Part shown: positions 9,973-18,675 of the stretch, piece by piece
Layout: each line of letters begins with the position of its first letter
How positions within the stretch are numbered: the first letter of the stretch is position 1
NCBI GenBank assembly: GCA_004325065.1
Contig: PITI01000027.1
Location: 1-33,033, forward strand
DNA: 33,033 nucleotides
Source: Hamiltosporidium magnivora
Taxonomy: Eukaryota; Microsporidia; Dubosqiidae
Direction: 5' to 3'
Program-made: the position numbers and the translations under genes
The notes under the pieces: model-generated
The model's input: the letters and a program-made list of their open reading frames with translations, nothing else
The model's database searches: none
Told to the model about the DNA's origin: nothing

Positions 9973-10281
9973 ATTGTGGAAAAACAAGGTGTTATGGTAT
10001 TGTCAGAAAAATATGCAGTTAGTAAAAGAAAAATCAAAACATAATTTATCGATAAATTTGTTTATATCTTTTTGGTTACAATGTAAATCTATTGTAAATG
10101 TATATAAGAAAATTCTAAAGAACAATTAGAGTTATTTATAAAAACTTCCGAAACAAATATGTTAAATGAATAGGGTTTAAGAGAAAGTATTAAAATAAGG
10201 ATTATCAATTCTAATTTTCGAAAAGTAATAAATTTTATTCCTATTTTAGTTCTGTTCTACAATTTTGTACTTAAAAATTGA
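9973..10281 (+). pseudogene. Decayed coding frame, family not recognised
   Basis: One frame runs 103 codons to a TGA at 10279-10281 with only four internal stops and no shift: IVEKQGVMVLSEKYAVSKRK, FIDKFVYIFLVTM, ENSKEQLELFIKTSETNMLN, then GLRESIKIRIINSNFRKVIN and FIPILVLFYNFVLKN. The mix of charged helix-like segments and a hydrophobic tail reads like a real protein. No family is recognised. It may be a piece of a gene or of a transposon ORF. Confidence 0.4.
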
Positions 10282-10839
10282 AAAAAAATTGTTTAATTTT
10301 TTTAACATAAAATTATAGAGCGTATAAGTGTAAAACTGGAAAATAAGTATTTTCATAATCATTGTTTTGTTTTATTATGACATGGTCTATGACCTTCTCC
10401 CCCCAAAACTCAAATATCCTATAAAATGCTTTTGTTTAAAAATAAAACCTTCCATTAAGTCCTTCTATTAAATATAACCATTGGCTAATGTTAAAATTCA
10501 GAAGATTTTTTCATATTAGATTACAAGCATCGGGAAAAATTATTTAAGCTTCATTTTAGCAGTAAACGACCGGTCTGGAGGAAAAATAATATATTCCAAT
10601 AGATTTCAACAATAGGAATTTGAAAAATGGATTAAAAAAGTTAGAAAAGATGAAACTACAAAAAATAAAATTAAGAAAAATATCAAAATTGATTGAGTGT
10701 TAATTTTTTTTCTTAGTTTTCTTGGTTTATATCTTCTCTTTTGATTTTAAATATTCCTCTATATATGACACTTCTTTTATATTTTGCAAGAAAAAAAAAA
10801 TAAAAAAAAAGACCTAAGCTACTAAAATATTTACACTCT
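10282..10839. other. Gene-free stretch, possible short decayed frame
   Basis: A plus-strand ATG near 10490 opens MLKFRRFFHIRLQASGKII before a TAA. The same frame continues with a Lys-rich segment around 10600-10690. This is too weak to call. Confidence 0.25.
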
Positions 10840-11262
10840 CTGCTCTCTTTTATCACTCGGTGTAGAGGATAAACAAATGGAAGCCATCATATCCCGTCGC
10901 TGATCCATGTCTTAGTCTTTTTGCGGTTCATTTACCTTTCACGTAAACCCTGTTTTCTAGGTCAAATTATTTCAACATTCATAGATACTTCTATTTTTAT
11001 CGTCAAGCTTTATCCTTTAAAGTTTCATAAGTCATTTTCCTAGTTTTACGCTGGGCAATTGTGTTTAGATAATCTGTATTTCATTTTTTTCTTTTAATCT
11101 GTTATAACTCAGGTCTATAGAGGTTTTTCCCATAAATCCAGTATGGTTTATATCGCATTAAAATGTCAAAATGATTTTCACACCAATTTAACAGACTCAT
11201 TGCCGAGCAGATGGTTTTTAAGATGGTTATCTTCCCTCCGCAGTACTAAAGTTCATTTTTGA
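10840..11262 (-). mobile_element. Degenerate copy of mobile-element family 2 (partial)
   Basis: The first ~110 bases in minus sense (11262 down to 11150) align with 27790-27690 of the larger element (shared GGAAGATAACC / GGAAGGATAACC, CTGCTCGGCAATGAGT / CTGCTTGGCAATTAGT and TTGGTGTGA / CTGGTGTGA). In matching frames both give EG..P...K.SA.Q.VC..GV. Lower down, a minus-sense frame reads MDQRRDMMASICLSSTPSDK then REQRV. The block is richer in G+C than its flanks. The element type is not certain. Confidence 0.5.
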
Positions 11263-11409
11263 AAAACAAAAATGATTTAAAAATATTTGGTTTTTTTACA
11301 CTGTTTATTAGCACTTTATTGTACCAATTTTGTACTATAACAAGAAAATAATAAAGAAACAAGAAGAACCTGATAATATTCAAATTTTTTAAGCTTATAA
11401 ATAATTTTA

Positions 11410-12273
11410 GAGGGGCACTTTTGCTATAGCGTAACCGGTTCTTTGGGTTTAGATAAAAGGTAGTTTTAGTGATATCTTAAAGGGGTGTTATAATATGAAG
11501 TAAAATATATTTGTATAAAAATGCATATTTTGGCAACCTGGAAACTTTAAATAAATGTAAATAATAAAAATAGTTTTTACTTAACATTTAATACTTAAAT
11601 TTCTGCTTTCAACAGTTCTTTTAAAGATATTCTTAGACAAATTCGAATTTTTATAGGAAATTAACAAAGGTCATGGTTTAGGTAATATATAAATAGAATA
11701 TTCAGTGCTTTAATGTTTGGCAATTCAGATTTTAAAAATTTATAATCGAATTTATACTTAATGAATATAAAATTTCGTTTTAACTACCAAGTTACGAATT
11801 TATGAAATTAGGCAGAAGTTAAAATTAAATAGTTAAAAATATAAAGGCACTAAAGTAAAATATATCAAGCAAAGCTTAAGTTTTTTGAAAATAACTTCCA
11901 TATATTTTTTAGGAAGATAAAATTCTAAATGGAGAACAATTCATGGAAAATTAAATTTATTTGGATTTTTGTAAAGTCAAAATAATTTATAATTCATACT
12001 ATTTTTAAATGAAATCTCTATTACGAATTGAGAATTTAAGATAATATTGTAGAAATTGGAATCACTGGTAGAGTTAATAACCTATTTTACAAAGTAGGAC
12101 AATTGAATCCTATATTTTGGATTTTATATTCTTAAACAACAGAAAAATTATAAATTGAGTCACTTGAGAGAAAATATGAAATATTTATAATTTTTGTAAA
12201 ATTACATAATCAGAATAATAATGCAAAGCATCCTATTAATTTTATTATCAGAAATTGCATTCTGAAGGCAAAT
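11410..12273 (+). pseudogene. Long decayed frame, possibly part of a mobile-element ORF
   Basis: A single plus-strand frame keeps protein-like content over about 288 codons, broken by many stops. It includes EGHFCYSVTGSLGLDKR near 11410, ALMFGNSDFKNL near 11710, an ATG at 11929 (MENNSWKIKFIWIFVKSK), IVEIGITGRVNNLFYKVGQL near 12046 and a final HPINFIIRNCILKAN. The IVEIGIT motif recalls the IEVGIT motif of the LINE endonuclease, but the order and surroundings do not match that domain, so the link is weak. A chance frame cannot be excluded for the 5' half. Confidence 0.35.
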
Positions 12274-13062
12274 TGACAGTAAATATATATAATTATTTTT
12301 TTGTATTTATTCTCACATAAATAACTACTATATGCAACTGTTTTACAACTATAGGTTGTACTCTTATAAAAGACAATTTACGATTTGACTTGATATTTTG
12401 CTTTTTCTTGAAAAAATCTTAAATATAAAAAACATAGAAAACGACGATCTTAGAATATCAATATGTCGAAATGGTAATTGTTCAAAGAAAAAAAAATAAA
12501 ACATTTATGGTATTTTTTTTTACTAATTTATGCATTAAAATCCACTCAAAATACACCTTCATATTTTTGTTATTGTAAATTCTTAAATTAAAAAAATATA
12601 TTGATCTAAAGATATGACTCTTTGGAAAATCAAATTGACTTTTCGATTTTTTTTTAAACAAAAAATATTTCAATATTTATTTAAATATTTATATCCTAAA
12701 AGGTATTATTGATATTGTATTCGGGAATATTAGCGAAAATTTTTTTGAAAAATATTATGAATATTTTAAAAAAAAACTGAAAAACTAAAATCTAAATATG
12801 ATGAGTTTTTAGATTTAAATTTATAAAAAAAATTAAAATTTAATAAGATATATGACATTTGCCTTGAGAAATTAAATTATTTAAGAAAAAAACAGTTTTG
12901 TATAAAAAAAATTGTACTGTAAATTACGACACTTTCTTTGATTGATTTAAAAAATATTGAATTTTTTATTATTTGCTTACGTTTATAATTTATCAACAGA
13001 AATTTAGTACAAAAAAAAAACAATTTATCCATTTAATAACAAATTATATTTTTGATTTTTAT
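12274..13062. other. Gene-free stretch
   Basis: About 790 bases of A+T-rich DNA. The 63-codon minus-strand frame at 12482-12673 has noise composition. No feature was recognised. Confidence 0.4.
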
Positions 13063-13165
13063 TCTTTCTTTTTCTGTCAAACAATTTGATATTTAAGTAA
13101 ACCTAATTTCCATAAACGGAAAGTATAGGTCTTTAAAAAATCAAAATTTGACAGAAAAAGAAAGA
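13063..13165. repeat. Near-complete ~100-nt hairpin upstream of the LPxY membrane gene
   Basis: Arms 13063-13081 and 13147-13165 are perfect 19-base reverse complements (TCTTTCTTTTTCTGTCAAA). Inside them pairing continues with small bulges (TTTGAT with ATCAAA, TAAACCT with AGGTCTTTA) down to TTTCC/GGAAA around a short ATAAAC loop. The whole segment folds on itself. It ends 23 bases before the ATG at 13189. Confidence 0.85.
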
Positions 13166-13188
13166 TTGAATATATATATTTAGAATCC

Positions 13189-13716
13189 ATGTACTTTTCA
13201 ATTATGAATCAACAATATATAGGAAGAGAAGATGATTTACCTACATATGATGAAGTATGTGGTAACACACCGGCAACAGAAACAACTTTACATTCAGGCA
13301 GTGAAGACGATAGATTAGCTTATATGGAATTAGGTATTTTCTCGAGAGGAACTCAAATGAATTTAGAATTAGCAGTAGAACCTAGAAATACAGAAATTTT
13401 GACACCGCCAGAAAATCCCAGTTTTTCAGATGAAGTAGTATCATGGTTCAATTTATATCTAAGTAAGATTTTATATTTTTCATATATTTTTGTTTCAATA
13501 GAATTGATAAATTCCAAATATTTACAATATGCTCATCTATCTAATATCTTGATCATCTATCAAGCCATTCTGATATTGATTTTAATATCTTATTGGATGA
13601 CAAAAACCAAAAAAAAACTTGGTTTATTCGAATCAATACTCATTTTTTCTATATCTACAGTATTATATGCGTTTTTTGATTTAATTTATTCAATAAGATC
13701 TAGTCATACTAAATAA
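13189..13716 (+). CDS. Small three-TM membrane protein with an LPxY motif
   Basis: 175 residues, family not recognised. Residues 1-85 are hydrophilic and acidic and include DDLPTYDEV (about 15-23), which fits an LPxY-type WW-domain ligand as used by Rsp5/Nedd4 ubiquitin ligases. Three hydrophobic segments follow: about 91-107 (LSKILYFSYIFVSIELI), 119-136 (NILIIYQAILILILISYW) and 145-167 (LFESILIFSISTVLYAFF). There is a Lys-rich loop (TKTKKK) between the second and third and a short polar tail. No signal peptide is seen. The loop charge suggests, by the positive-inside rule, that this loop faces the cytosol. The ATG at 13189 is followed in frame by a second at 13204 (MNQQY), which may be the true start. 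A large hairpin lies immediately upstream. Confidence 0.75.
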   Translation: MYFSIMNQQYIGREDDLPTYDEVCGNTPATETTLHSGSEDDRLAYMELGIFSRGTQMNLELAVEPRNTEILTPPENPSFSDEVVSWFNLYLSKILYFSYIFVSIELINSKYLQYAHLSNILIIYQAILILILISYWMTKTKKKLGLFESILIFSISTVLYAFFDLIYSIRSSHTK

Positions 13717-13779
13717 AATAAAATTAAAGCTTTTTTAAAGAAATCTTTTAATTTTTGGTTTAAGTTAATTATTTATAAA

Positions 13780-14030
13780 AGGTGTGGGTTCGTCTTACCT
13801 GGTTTATCACATTTTTATTTTTCGAACAACGGAGATTTAGTTGGAAAAATACAATCTTCCACAGTAAAAGGTGGAAAACACTTAAATCAGGTGGCGAAAC
13901 GCCAATTCATCCTTTTATTGTTTTCTCAAAGGTGTGGAAAGAAAAGGCCGAAAGATATATTATTTATTCCATCAAGATTTGTTCATTTCGAATGAAAAAA
14001 GTAACTTTTAGACGCGTATTTAAATAATTT
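13780..14030 (+). other. G+C-richer island with an 81-codon frame lacking ATG
   Basis: The plus frame opening at GTG 13782 stays open to a TAA at 14025-14027 (contains WKTLKSGGETPIHPFIVFSK) but has no ATG near its start. The minus strand also gives protein-like pieces (TNLDGINNISFGLFF, FKCFPPFTVEDCIFPTKSP) in frames with stops. A perfect small hairpin TGGCGAAACGCCA spans 13892-13904. It could be a decayed gene on either strand, a mobile-element relic or an RNA gene. I cannot decide. Confidence 0.3.
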
Positions 14031-14312
14031 TAAGTCGAAATTTTTCGTTTTAGGTATTTATTAACATACTTGAAGAAAATTCTTAAATTATACTTACAAA
14101 CTATTCAAAATTTGATTTATATTTAGTAAATGATACTTAGCAGAAAAATTCTCGAGTTTGGTTTAGAATAAATACACAAATCTTTATGAAGATTTGTATA
14201 AAAATAAGAACCCTTGAATATATTTTTATGAACAAAAATCGAATAGGAATTTTAAAAAACAAATAAATATATAAAAAATGAATACAATTGAGAAATAAAT
14301 TTTATTTACATT

Positions 14313-14588
14313 TTATTTTAAGTGACCATATTTTTTTAAAAAGTAGATTGAATCTTCCGACCAAACCATTCCTCCATCCGTTCTACCTCGGCCTTCATAT
14401 CGTTCTATTGCTTTTTTTATGTTTAATATTAATTTTTCTAACTCTTTTTTTTGGTATTCCATTACTGATTCCTGATTTGAGGGGGCTTTGACCCAAAAGG
14501 AGGAAATAAAATATCGAACGAAACCGATAATAGTTGATATATAAAAATAAATGAATTTAAGAAGGAAAATTAATACGAGAATTACTAT
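14313..14588 (-). CDS. Unrecognised gene or 5'-eroded gene; 91 open codons, start unclear
   Basis: Minus-strand frame open from 14588 to a TAA at 14313-14315. The first ~30 codons are strongly hydrophobic (VILVLIFLLKFIYFYISTII), then comes RYFISSFWVKAPSNQESV. The only ATG (14460-14462) begins a 49-residue hydrophilic part: MEYQKKELEKLILNIKKAIE, RYEGRGRTDGGMVWSEDS, IYFLKKYGHLK. The composition (E, G, R, D, W) and the 91-codon opening in such A+T-rich DNA argue for real coding. A TM anchor followed by a short coiled coil and a conserved-looking tail is what the sequence suggests. Because the hydrophobic part has no ATG, it is either a 5'-damaged gene, a gene with an undetected first exon, or a 49-residue protein starting at 14462. 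It lies 3' of the antiporter on the same strand. Confidence 0.5.
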   Translation of the reverse strand: MVILVLIFLLKFIYFYISTIIGFVRYFISSFWVKAPSNQESVMEYQKKELEKLILNIKKAIERYEGRGRTDGGMVWSEDSIYFLKKYGHLK

Positions 14589-15123
14589 TTATTTAAATTT
14601 ACTGTAAAAATAAATTTCCGCTCTATAATATATTGTCTTACACCGATTAATCTTATATCTGAATATTTATATCGGAAAATTTATTATGTTTAGTTCCGTA
14701 CCTTTAAATATGAATTAATCATGTAAATTAAACAGATAAATTTTTTATATCTTTACACATTAACACCACCAAGCTCGTTACTTTCTTGTATCTTAGTAGC
14801 ATTGATTGTTCTATACATTGGTCTGTTATAAAACACACATCTATGCTTTCTCAACTATGTTAATATGTTGACCCGAGACAAATCCTCTTCAATGATCAAA
14901 AGAAATTATTTAAAATGTATTTTTGAGTACTATCGACTGAATGTATGCTTCTATATTTATGGGTATTTGTATTATTTTATGATTTTTTCTATGGTTTAAA
15001 AGAACAAAAAAAATAAGCTACAGTATTGTAGAGGGGTAACAGCTCAACTAAATATAAAGTTTTTTTGGCAAAAATTAAATCCAAGAAAAAATGAAAGTAA
15101 TCATTTTTATTTCTAGAATTAAA
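14589..15123. other. Gene-free stretch, 3' flank of the antiporter
   Basis: No coding frame recognised. A short patch near 14760-14880 (CACCACCAAGCTCGTTAC, GTTGACCCGAGACAAATC) has higher G+C but no assignable content. Confidence 0.35.
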
Positions 15124-16362
15124 TTAAAAAATCATTCGATTTATTAAATTTTCAGTTGAATCGTATTCTATTTTTGTTATCGTATATTTTATCAAAGGAA
15201 CTGTAAGCCCGTGTAAAATAGCACTGCATAATACTACAATAGATACATAATCTATAGTAACCGTTCCAATTAATTTATCAAGTGTCAGGGAATAAAAAAG
15301 TGCTCCGATTCCAATCGGACCAAACCATCCTATAAAAAGTGCCTCTTTTCTATTTCTGATTTCGGGTATAAATCTTCTAAATATATAGAAAACTGGTGGT
15401 CTTCTTAAAAGTAATATGACTAAAGATCCGATTAGAATATTAAACGAAAACCGAGAAAAATCAATTCTAGATCCAAAAAATACAAAGAACGTTGAGCTAA
15501 ATAAACTATCAATCACTTCTTGCAATCTTGATTCCCTTGTTTCTAAAATAAACCATTCATCCCATGAGAATGCAGTTCCTGTAAAAAAAACACATACCAT
15601 CTCACTTCCACCCACTAAATCCATCATTCCTACAGAAAAAAATGTTAGAGCTATTCCATAGATCAAAAAGTTTTCTGTACCAACCAAATGATAAGTATAA
15701 CAAAGTTTTAGAGCTTTTCTTGAAACATATCCTATTAATATACCAGATATGGCAGATAAAATAGTTCCTTTTAATATTAAAATACATATTTTACTGATTG
15801 TATTTTGGTTTCTAATAATAAAACCAAGAGATATATAAAGTATAATTAAACCAAATCCATCGTTAATTCCACTCTCACCAATTATTAAATTTTTTAATCG
15901 AGGGGCTACATTTTCTTGTGAAAATTTGCTTTTCACAATCGAATTAGATAATACCGGATCGGTTGGGGTTAAACAAGCAGATATTGCCAACGAAACACCC
16001 AAATTATAATACGAAAAAATATATACAATCACAGATGTAATCAACCATTCTAAAATTGATATTAATATGACAATTATACATAAAGATTTTGCTTTTTTCA
16101 GAACATATCCTCTAGGCAATGACATAGCTGCTGTCATTATCTGTATGCACAATACTGCTCGACTAAAGTGATACATTACTATTTTTGAATCAATGTATCC
16201 TATATTCAACAAATTTAGGCAACATGGCCCGATTATCGCCCCAAAAATAAGAGACACAAGAGGTTCGGGTATATAAAGACTATTCGCTACGTAGTTACTT
16301 ATTAAACCATACACTAGAACAAAAAAAGACAACAAACAGATTATTAAAGCGAACTCATCCAT
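15124..16362 (-). CDS. NHA1: Na+/H+ antiporter, fungal Nha1/Sod2 type (CPA1)
   Basis: Exchanges Na+ (or K+/Li+) for H+ across a membrane, usually the plasma membrane. With the first ATG (16360-16362) it has 412 residues. The frame can be extended three codons to a TTG, but a TTG start is unlikely. About 11-12 hydrophobic segments fill the protein. Two signatures fix the family: ISACLTPTDPVLSNSIVKSK (the TPTDPVL motif of fungal Nha1/Sod2, about residues 129-147) and NLIIGESGINDGFGLIILYI (the ESG.NDG motif with the transport Asp, about 158-177). Further matches are SLIFGAIIGP near the N-terminus and FIGWFGPIGIGALFYSL near the C-terminus. The long cytosolic C-terminal tail of yeast Nha1 is absent: the protein stops about 25 residues after the last TM, like a minimal transporter core. 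All key residues seem present. A self-complementary hairpin lies about 220 bases upstream. Confidence 0.92.
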   Translation of the reverse strand: MDEFALIICLLSFFVLVYGLISNYVANSLYIPEPLVSLIFGAIIGPCCLNLLNIGYIDSKIVMYHFSRAVLCIQIMTAAMSLPRGYVLKKAKSLCIIVILISILEWLITSVIVYIFSYYNLGVSLAISACLTPTDPVLSNSIVKSKFSQENVAPRLKNLIIGESGINDGFGLIILYISLGFIIRNQNTISKICILILKGTILSAISGILIGYVSRKALKLCYTYHLVGTENFLIYGIALTFFSVGMMDLVGGSEMVCVFFTGTAFSWDEWFILETRESRLQEVIDSLFSSTFFVFFGSRIDFSRFSFNILIGSLVILLLRRPPVFYIFRRFIPEIRNRKEALFIGWFGPIGIGALFYSLTLDKLIGTVTIDYVSIVVLCSAILHGLTVPLIKYTITKIEYDSTENLINRMIF

Positions 16363-16581
16363 GAATATCAATGAAAATGGATTTAAAAACGTTTCATTTT
16401 GAAACTAAATTTTTTACATCATCGATAAGAAATAAATCATGTTTGACAGATGCTTTTACCGATATGAATATAAATTGAAATCTAAAACAAGATATTCACA
16501 CCCTTTAATATACTATAAAAGAATATATTTGATTAAATTAAATTAATTTTAATCTAATTTTTGTTGCAAAGCGATAATTTT

Positions 16582-16641
16582 ATTTGATTAATTATGAAAC
16601 ACTTAGTGAAATATTTTTCATTAAGTGATAATTAATCAAAT
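16582..16641. repeat. Palindromic hairpin upstream of the antiporter
   Basis: ATTTGATTAATTAT (16582-16595) pairs exactly with ATAATTAATCAAAT (16628-16641). After a 4-base bulge CACTTA (16600-16605) pairs with TAAGTG (16622-16627). The remaining loop GTGAAA...TTTCAT can pair with one G-T wobble. The whole 60-base segment can fold on itself. Confidence 0.75.
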
Positions 16642-16715
16642 TATATGAATAAATACATTTAATTATTCCTTACATATGATCTTGAAACATACAATCTAAT
16701 GGATTTATTTATCAA

Positions 16716-17012
16716 ATGTTTAAAATCATATCAACGAAAGACTTCTGAAATATATTTAGAAAAATTTTAATTACTCAGTATATATTTCACGGTCTATTCA
16801 TCGCTTTACAAAGCCAATTATTTTTCCAACTGATTATGGGATTTTTTACTTTAAAAATTAAAATTGTTAAAACTATATCAGAGTCTAAAAAAGTGGCAAT
16901 TTATTTACTACCGGTTTATTTCACACATCGTTTTTTTATTTTTTTCATCATTTTAGCTGGACTTGTTTTTATATTGGAATATTGGTCTAATTTTAGCAAT
17001 ATTAAAATTTAG
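16716..17012 (+). pseudogene. Membrane-protein remnant (or 58-residue protein)
   Basis: In one plus frame an ATG at 16716 gives MFKIISTKDF, then a TGA, then 87 open codons to TAG at 17010-17012: QYIFHGLFIALQSQLFFQLI, MGFFTLKIKIVKTISESKKV, AIYLLPVYFTHRFFIFFIIL, AGLVFILEYWSNFSNIKI. Two or three hydrophobic segments alternate with a basic loop, like the end of a multi-TM transporter. If intact, translation would start at the ATG at 16836 (58 residues). The in-frame TGA and lack of a start for the longer version favour a remnant. The family is not recognised. Confidence 0.45.
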
Positions 17013-17388
17013 GTGATCTAATCTACAATCTGATGTTCAATAACTTTGGTGCTTGTTTCAATCAATATCCGGTTAATTAGACTATGAGAATGAGTAAATT
17101 TGAATAATACTCATAATAAATGTAAGAGCAGATTAAAAGAATATATTTCCAAACAAGTTTAAAAATATTTTATGACACTTACAATATCATTCACAATTGA
17201 ATCTTTATTAAATTTTAACAAGTAAACTTACTGTACAAAATTTTACAAACCAAAACGAAAAAAAAAATATTTAAAGCTCTACTCTATAAATTTACCTTAT
17301 AAATTTGAAGAAAAAAGCTATTCTAACTAAAAAAATAATTAAAAAACTGATTTGTAAGCTATAAAATAATAAATGCTAAAACCAAACT
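17013..17388. other. Gene-free stretch, 3' flank of ZPR1
   Basis: A+T-rich, nothing recognised. Confidence 0.4.
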
Positions 17389-18159
17389 TTACTGATATTT
17401 TTCATAGCACTTTTTATGTTCAACATTTTCATCATCAAATGTTTTTAAATCCTCGTAACTGCACTGGGAAACTGTTTTGTTGACAGGGCATATTCTTGAT
17501 TGACACGAAGAATCTTTAATTACCATCTTGAATTGTGGGTTTTTTATAAGATCGTCCAACAAGTAAATAGCATGCTTTGCCTGTTCCTTACTTTCAAGAG
17601 TACCAACTGACGAGGTACTTCCAGATTCAGTATTTTTTATTCCCAAAACCTCACCTGATGATGTAACGTCTTTGGGTTTCTTGTTCACAATATCTTGCCT
17701 TCTTGGTACACCATATGTATCGGCTATTTCATCTGCAGCCTGTTCTATAAGATTTTCAACCGTAGTTACTACATCAGATGCAGATACGTATTCGTAAGAA
17801 AGTTCTTTTTTATAAAAATTTACGGTTGAATATTTTTGTAGCAGGATGTATCTTCCTAAATCATCTTTATTAGAGAAATTGCAAGATACAACTAAATATC
17901 CTTCTCTATCATCTTTTTGCATATTGAATATTGTACTTTCTCTTGCATTACAGACTCTACATTCAAATGTTGTAATTTTTTGTTTTGGTTCACCAGGTGT
18001 ATCTAAAGTTGCAATTCTTAGCTCACCATTTCCTTGACATATTTCACATATAATATCAGTCTTATAGAAACTATCGTCATTTTCTATTTTGTTGTCACTA
18101 GATATATATTCTTTATATTCTTTTTTGGGTGATTTACTTTTACTCGGACTTCCTTGCAT
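17389..18159 (-). CDS. ZPR1: ZPR1-type zinc-finger protein, single module
   Basis: 256 residues. ZPR1 binds eEF1A and acts in translation and growth signalling in other eukaryotes. A zinc finger of CX2C-X25-CX2C form is seen: C38EIC41, then C67RVC70, with the ZPR1 pattern 'C..C..NG..R..T.DTPGEP...ITTFEC..C' between and after. The following region DDLGRYILLQKYSTVNFYKK, then ELSYEYV and VVTTVENLIEQAADEIADTY, matches the ZPR1 A/B-box segment (K...A...IPEL..E.....G.+TTVEG+I). Typical ZPR1 proteins (about 450-490 residues) carry two finger-plus-box modules; here only one is present. The C-terminal third is a Ser/Lys-rich linker and a Cys-containing tail (CQSRICPVN, QCSYEDLK) with no clear second finger. 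The N-terminal 30 residues are polar and Lys/Ser-rich. CCCC directly precedes the ATG. Confidence 0.75.
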   Translation of the reverse strand: MQGSPSKSKSPKKEYKEYISSDNKIENDDSFYKTDIICEICQGNGELRIATLDTPGEPKQKITTFECRVCNARESTIFNMQKDDREGYLVVSCNFSNKDDLGRYILLQKYSTVNFYKKELSYEYVSASDVVTTVENLIEQAADEIADTYGVPRRQDIVNKKPKDVTSSGEVLGIKNTESGSTSSVGTLESKEQAKHAIYLLDDLIKNPQFKMVIKDSSCQSRICPVNKTVSQCSYEDLKTFDDENVEHKKCYEKYQ

Positions 18160-18163
18160 GGGG
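18160..18163 (-). promoter_or_regulatory. CCCC abutting the ZPR1 start codon
   Basis: On the minus strand AAATTCCCC runs straight into ATG. It fits the start-proximal CCC-type signal of microsporidian genes; function is inferred. Confidence 0.4.
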
Positions 18164-18512
18164 AATTTATTTTTTAATGTTTTTATATTTTATCTCCTTT
18201 TTTATCACCAATAAAGAAGCCTTGATTTTAAATAACGAAAAGGAGAAAATATTAATGAATATTCTATTTTTTAGATATCGAAAAGGGTTTAATAATCCCA
18301 AAAAAGATTGAAGAATAAATATTTTAAAAATTCTGGATAAAGAAATTTTCTATCATTTAAATTATTTTTTTCACCTGTTTAACCAAATTACGAACATTAA
18401 AATTGGTTAAAACTAGAACTATTTAATAAATAAATATAAAATTAAATAAAGCGATTAGTCACTATCATATAATCTTAATTTTGTAATATATTTTTTAGCA
18501 TGTTAAATCAAC
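18164..18512. other. Upstream flank of ZPR1
   Basis: Nothing recognised. A 60-codon plus frame (18129-18311) overlaps the start of ZPR1 and is a shadow. Confidence 0.4.
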
Positions 18513-18675
18513 ATGTCAATTGGCTATATGTTTAAAACACCGATAGAAATAAATCAGATCATTATCAGTTATAGTTCTAATATTCTTTTAAAAAACTCAA
18601 ATGATTTTTTTTAAAGAAATTGCTCATTTAGTCAAAAAAGAAAACTATACTAGTAGAATCATTATTTCCTACTAA
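18513..18675 (+). pseudogene. Short frameshifted coding remnant
   Basis: An ATG at 18513 opens MSIGYMFKTPIEINQIIISY then SSNILLKNSND. One frame change near 18610, inside a T-run, gives FFKEIAHLVKKENYTSRIII then SY and a TAA at 18673-18675. The single frameshift in a homopolymer joins two protein-like halves. The family is unknown and the length is too short to be sure. Confidence 0.35.

Noticed and set aside
12482..12673. 63-codon minus-strand ORF
   Set aside because: Low-complexity F/K/N content in a homopolymer-rich stretch.
15416..15787. ORFs on both strands inside the antiporter gene
   Set aside because: They overlap the antiporter in other frames and have no independent features.
16363..16371. 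TTG start for the antiporter
   Set aside because: A non-ATG start three codons upstream of a good ATG is not needed. The frame upstream contains no ATG before a stop.
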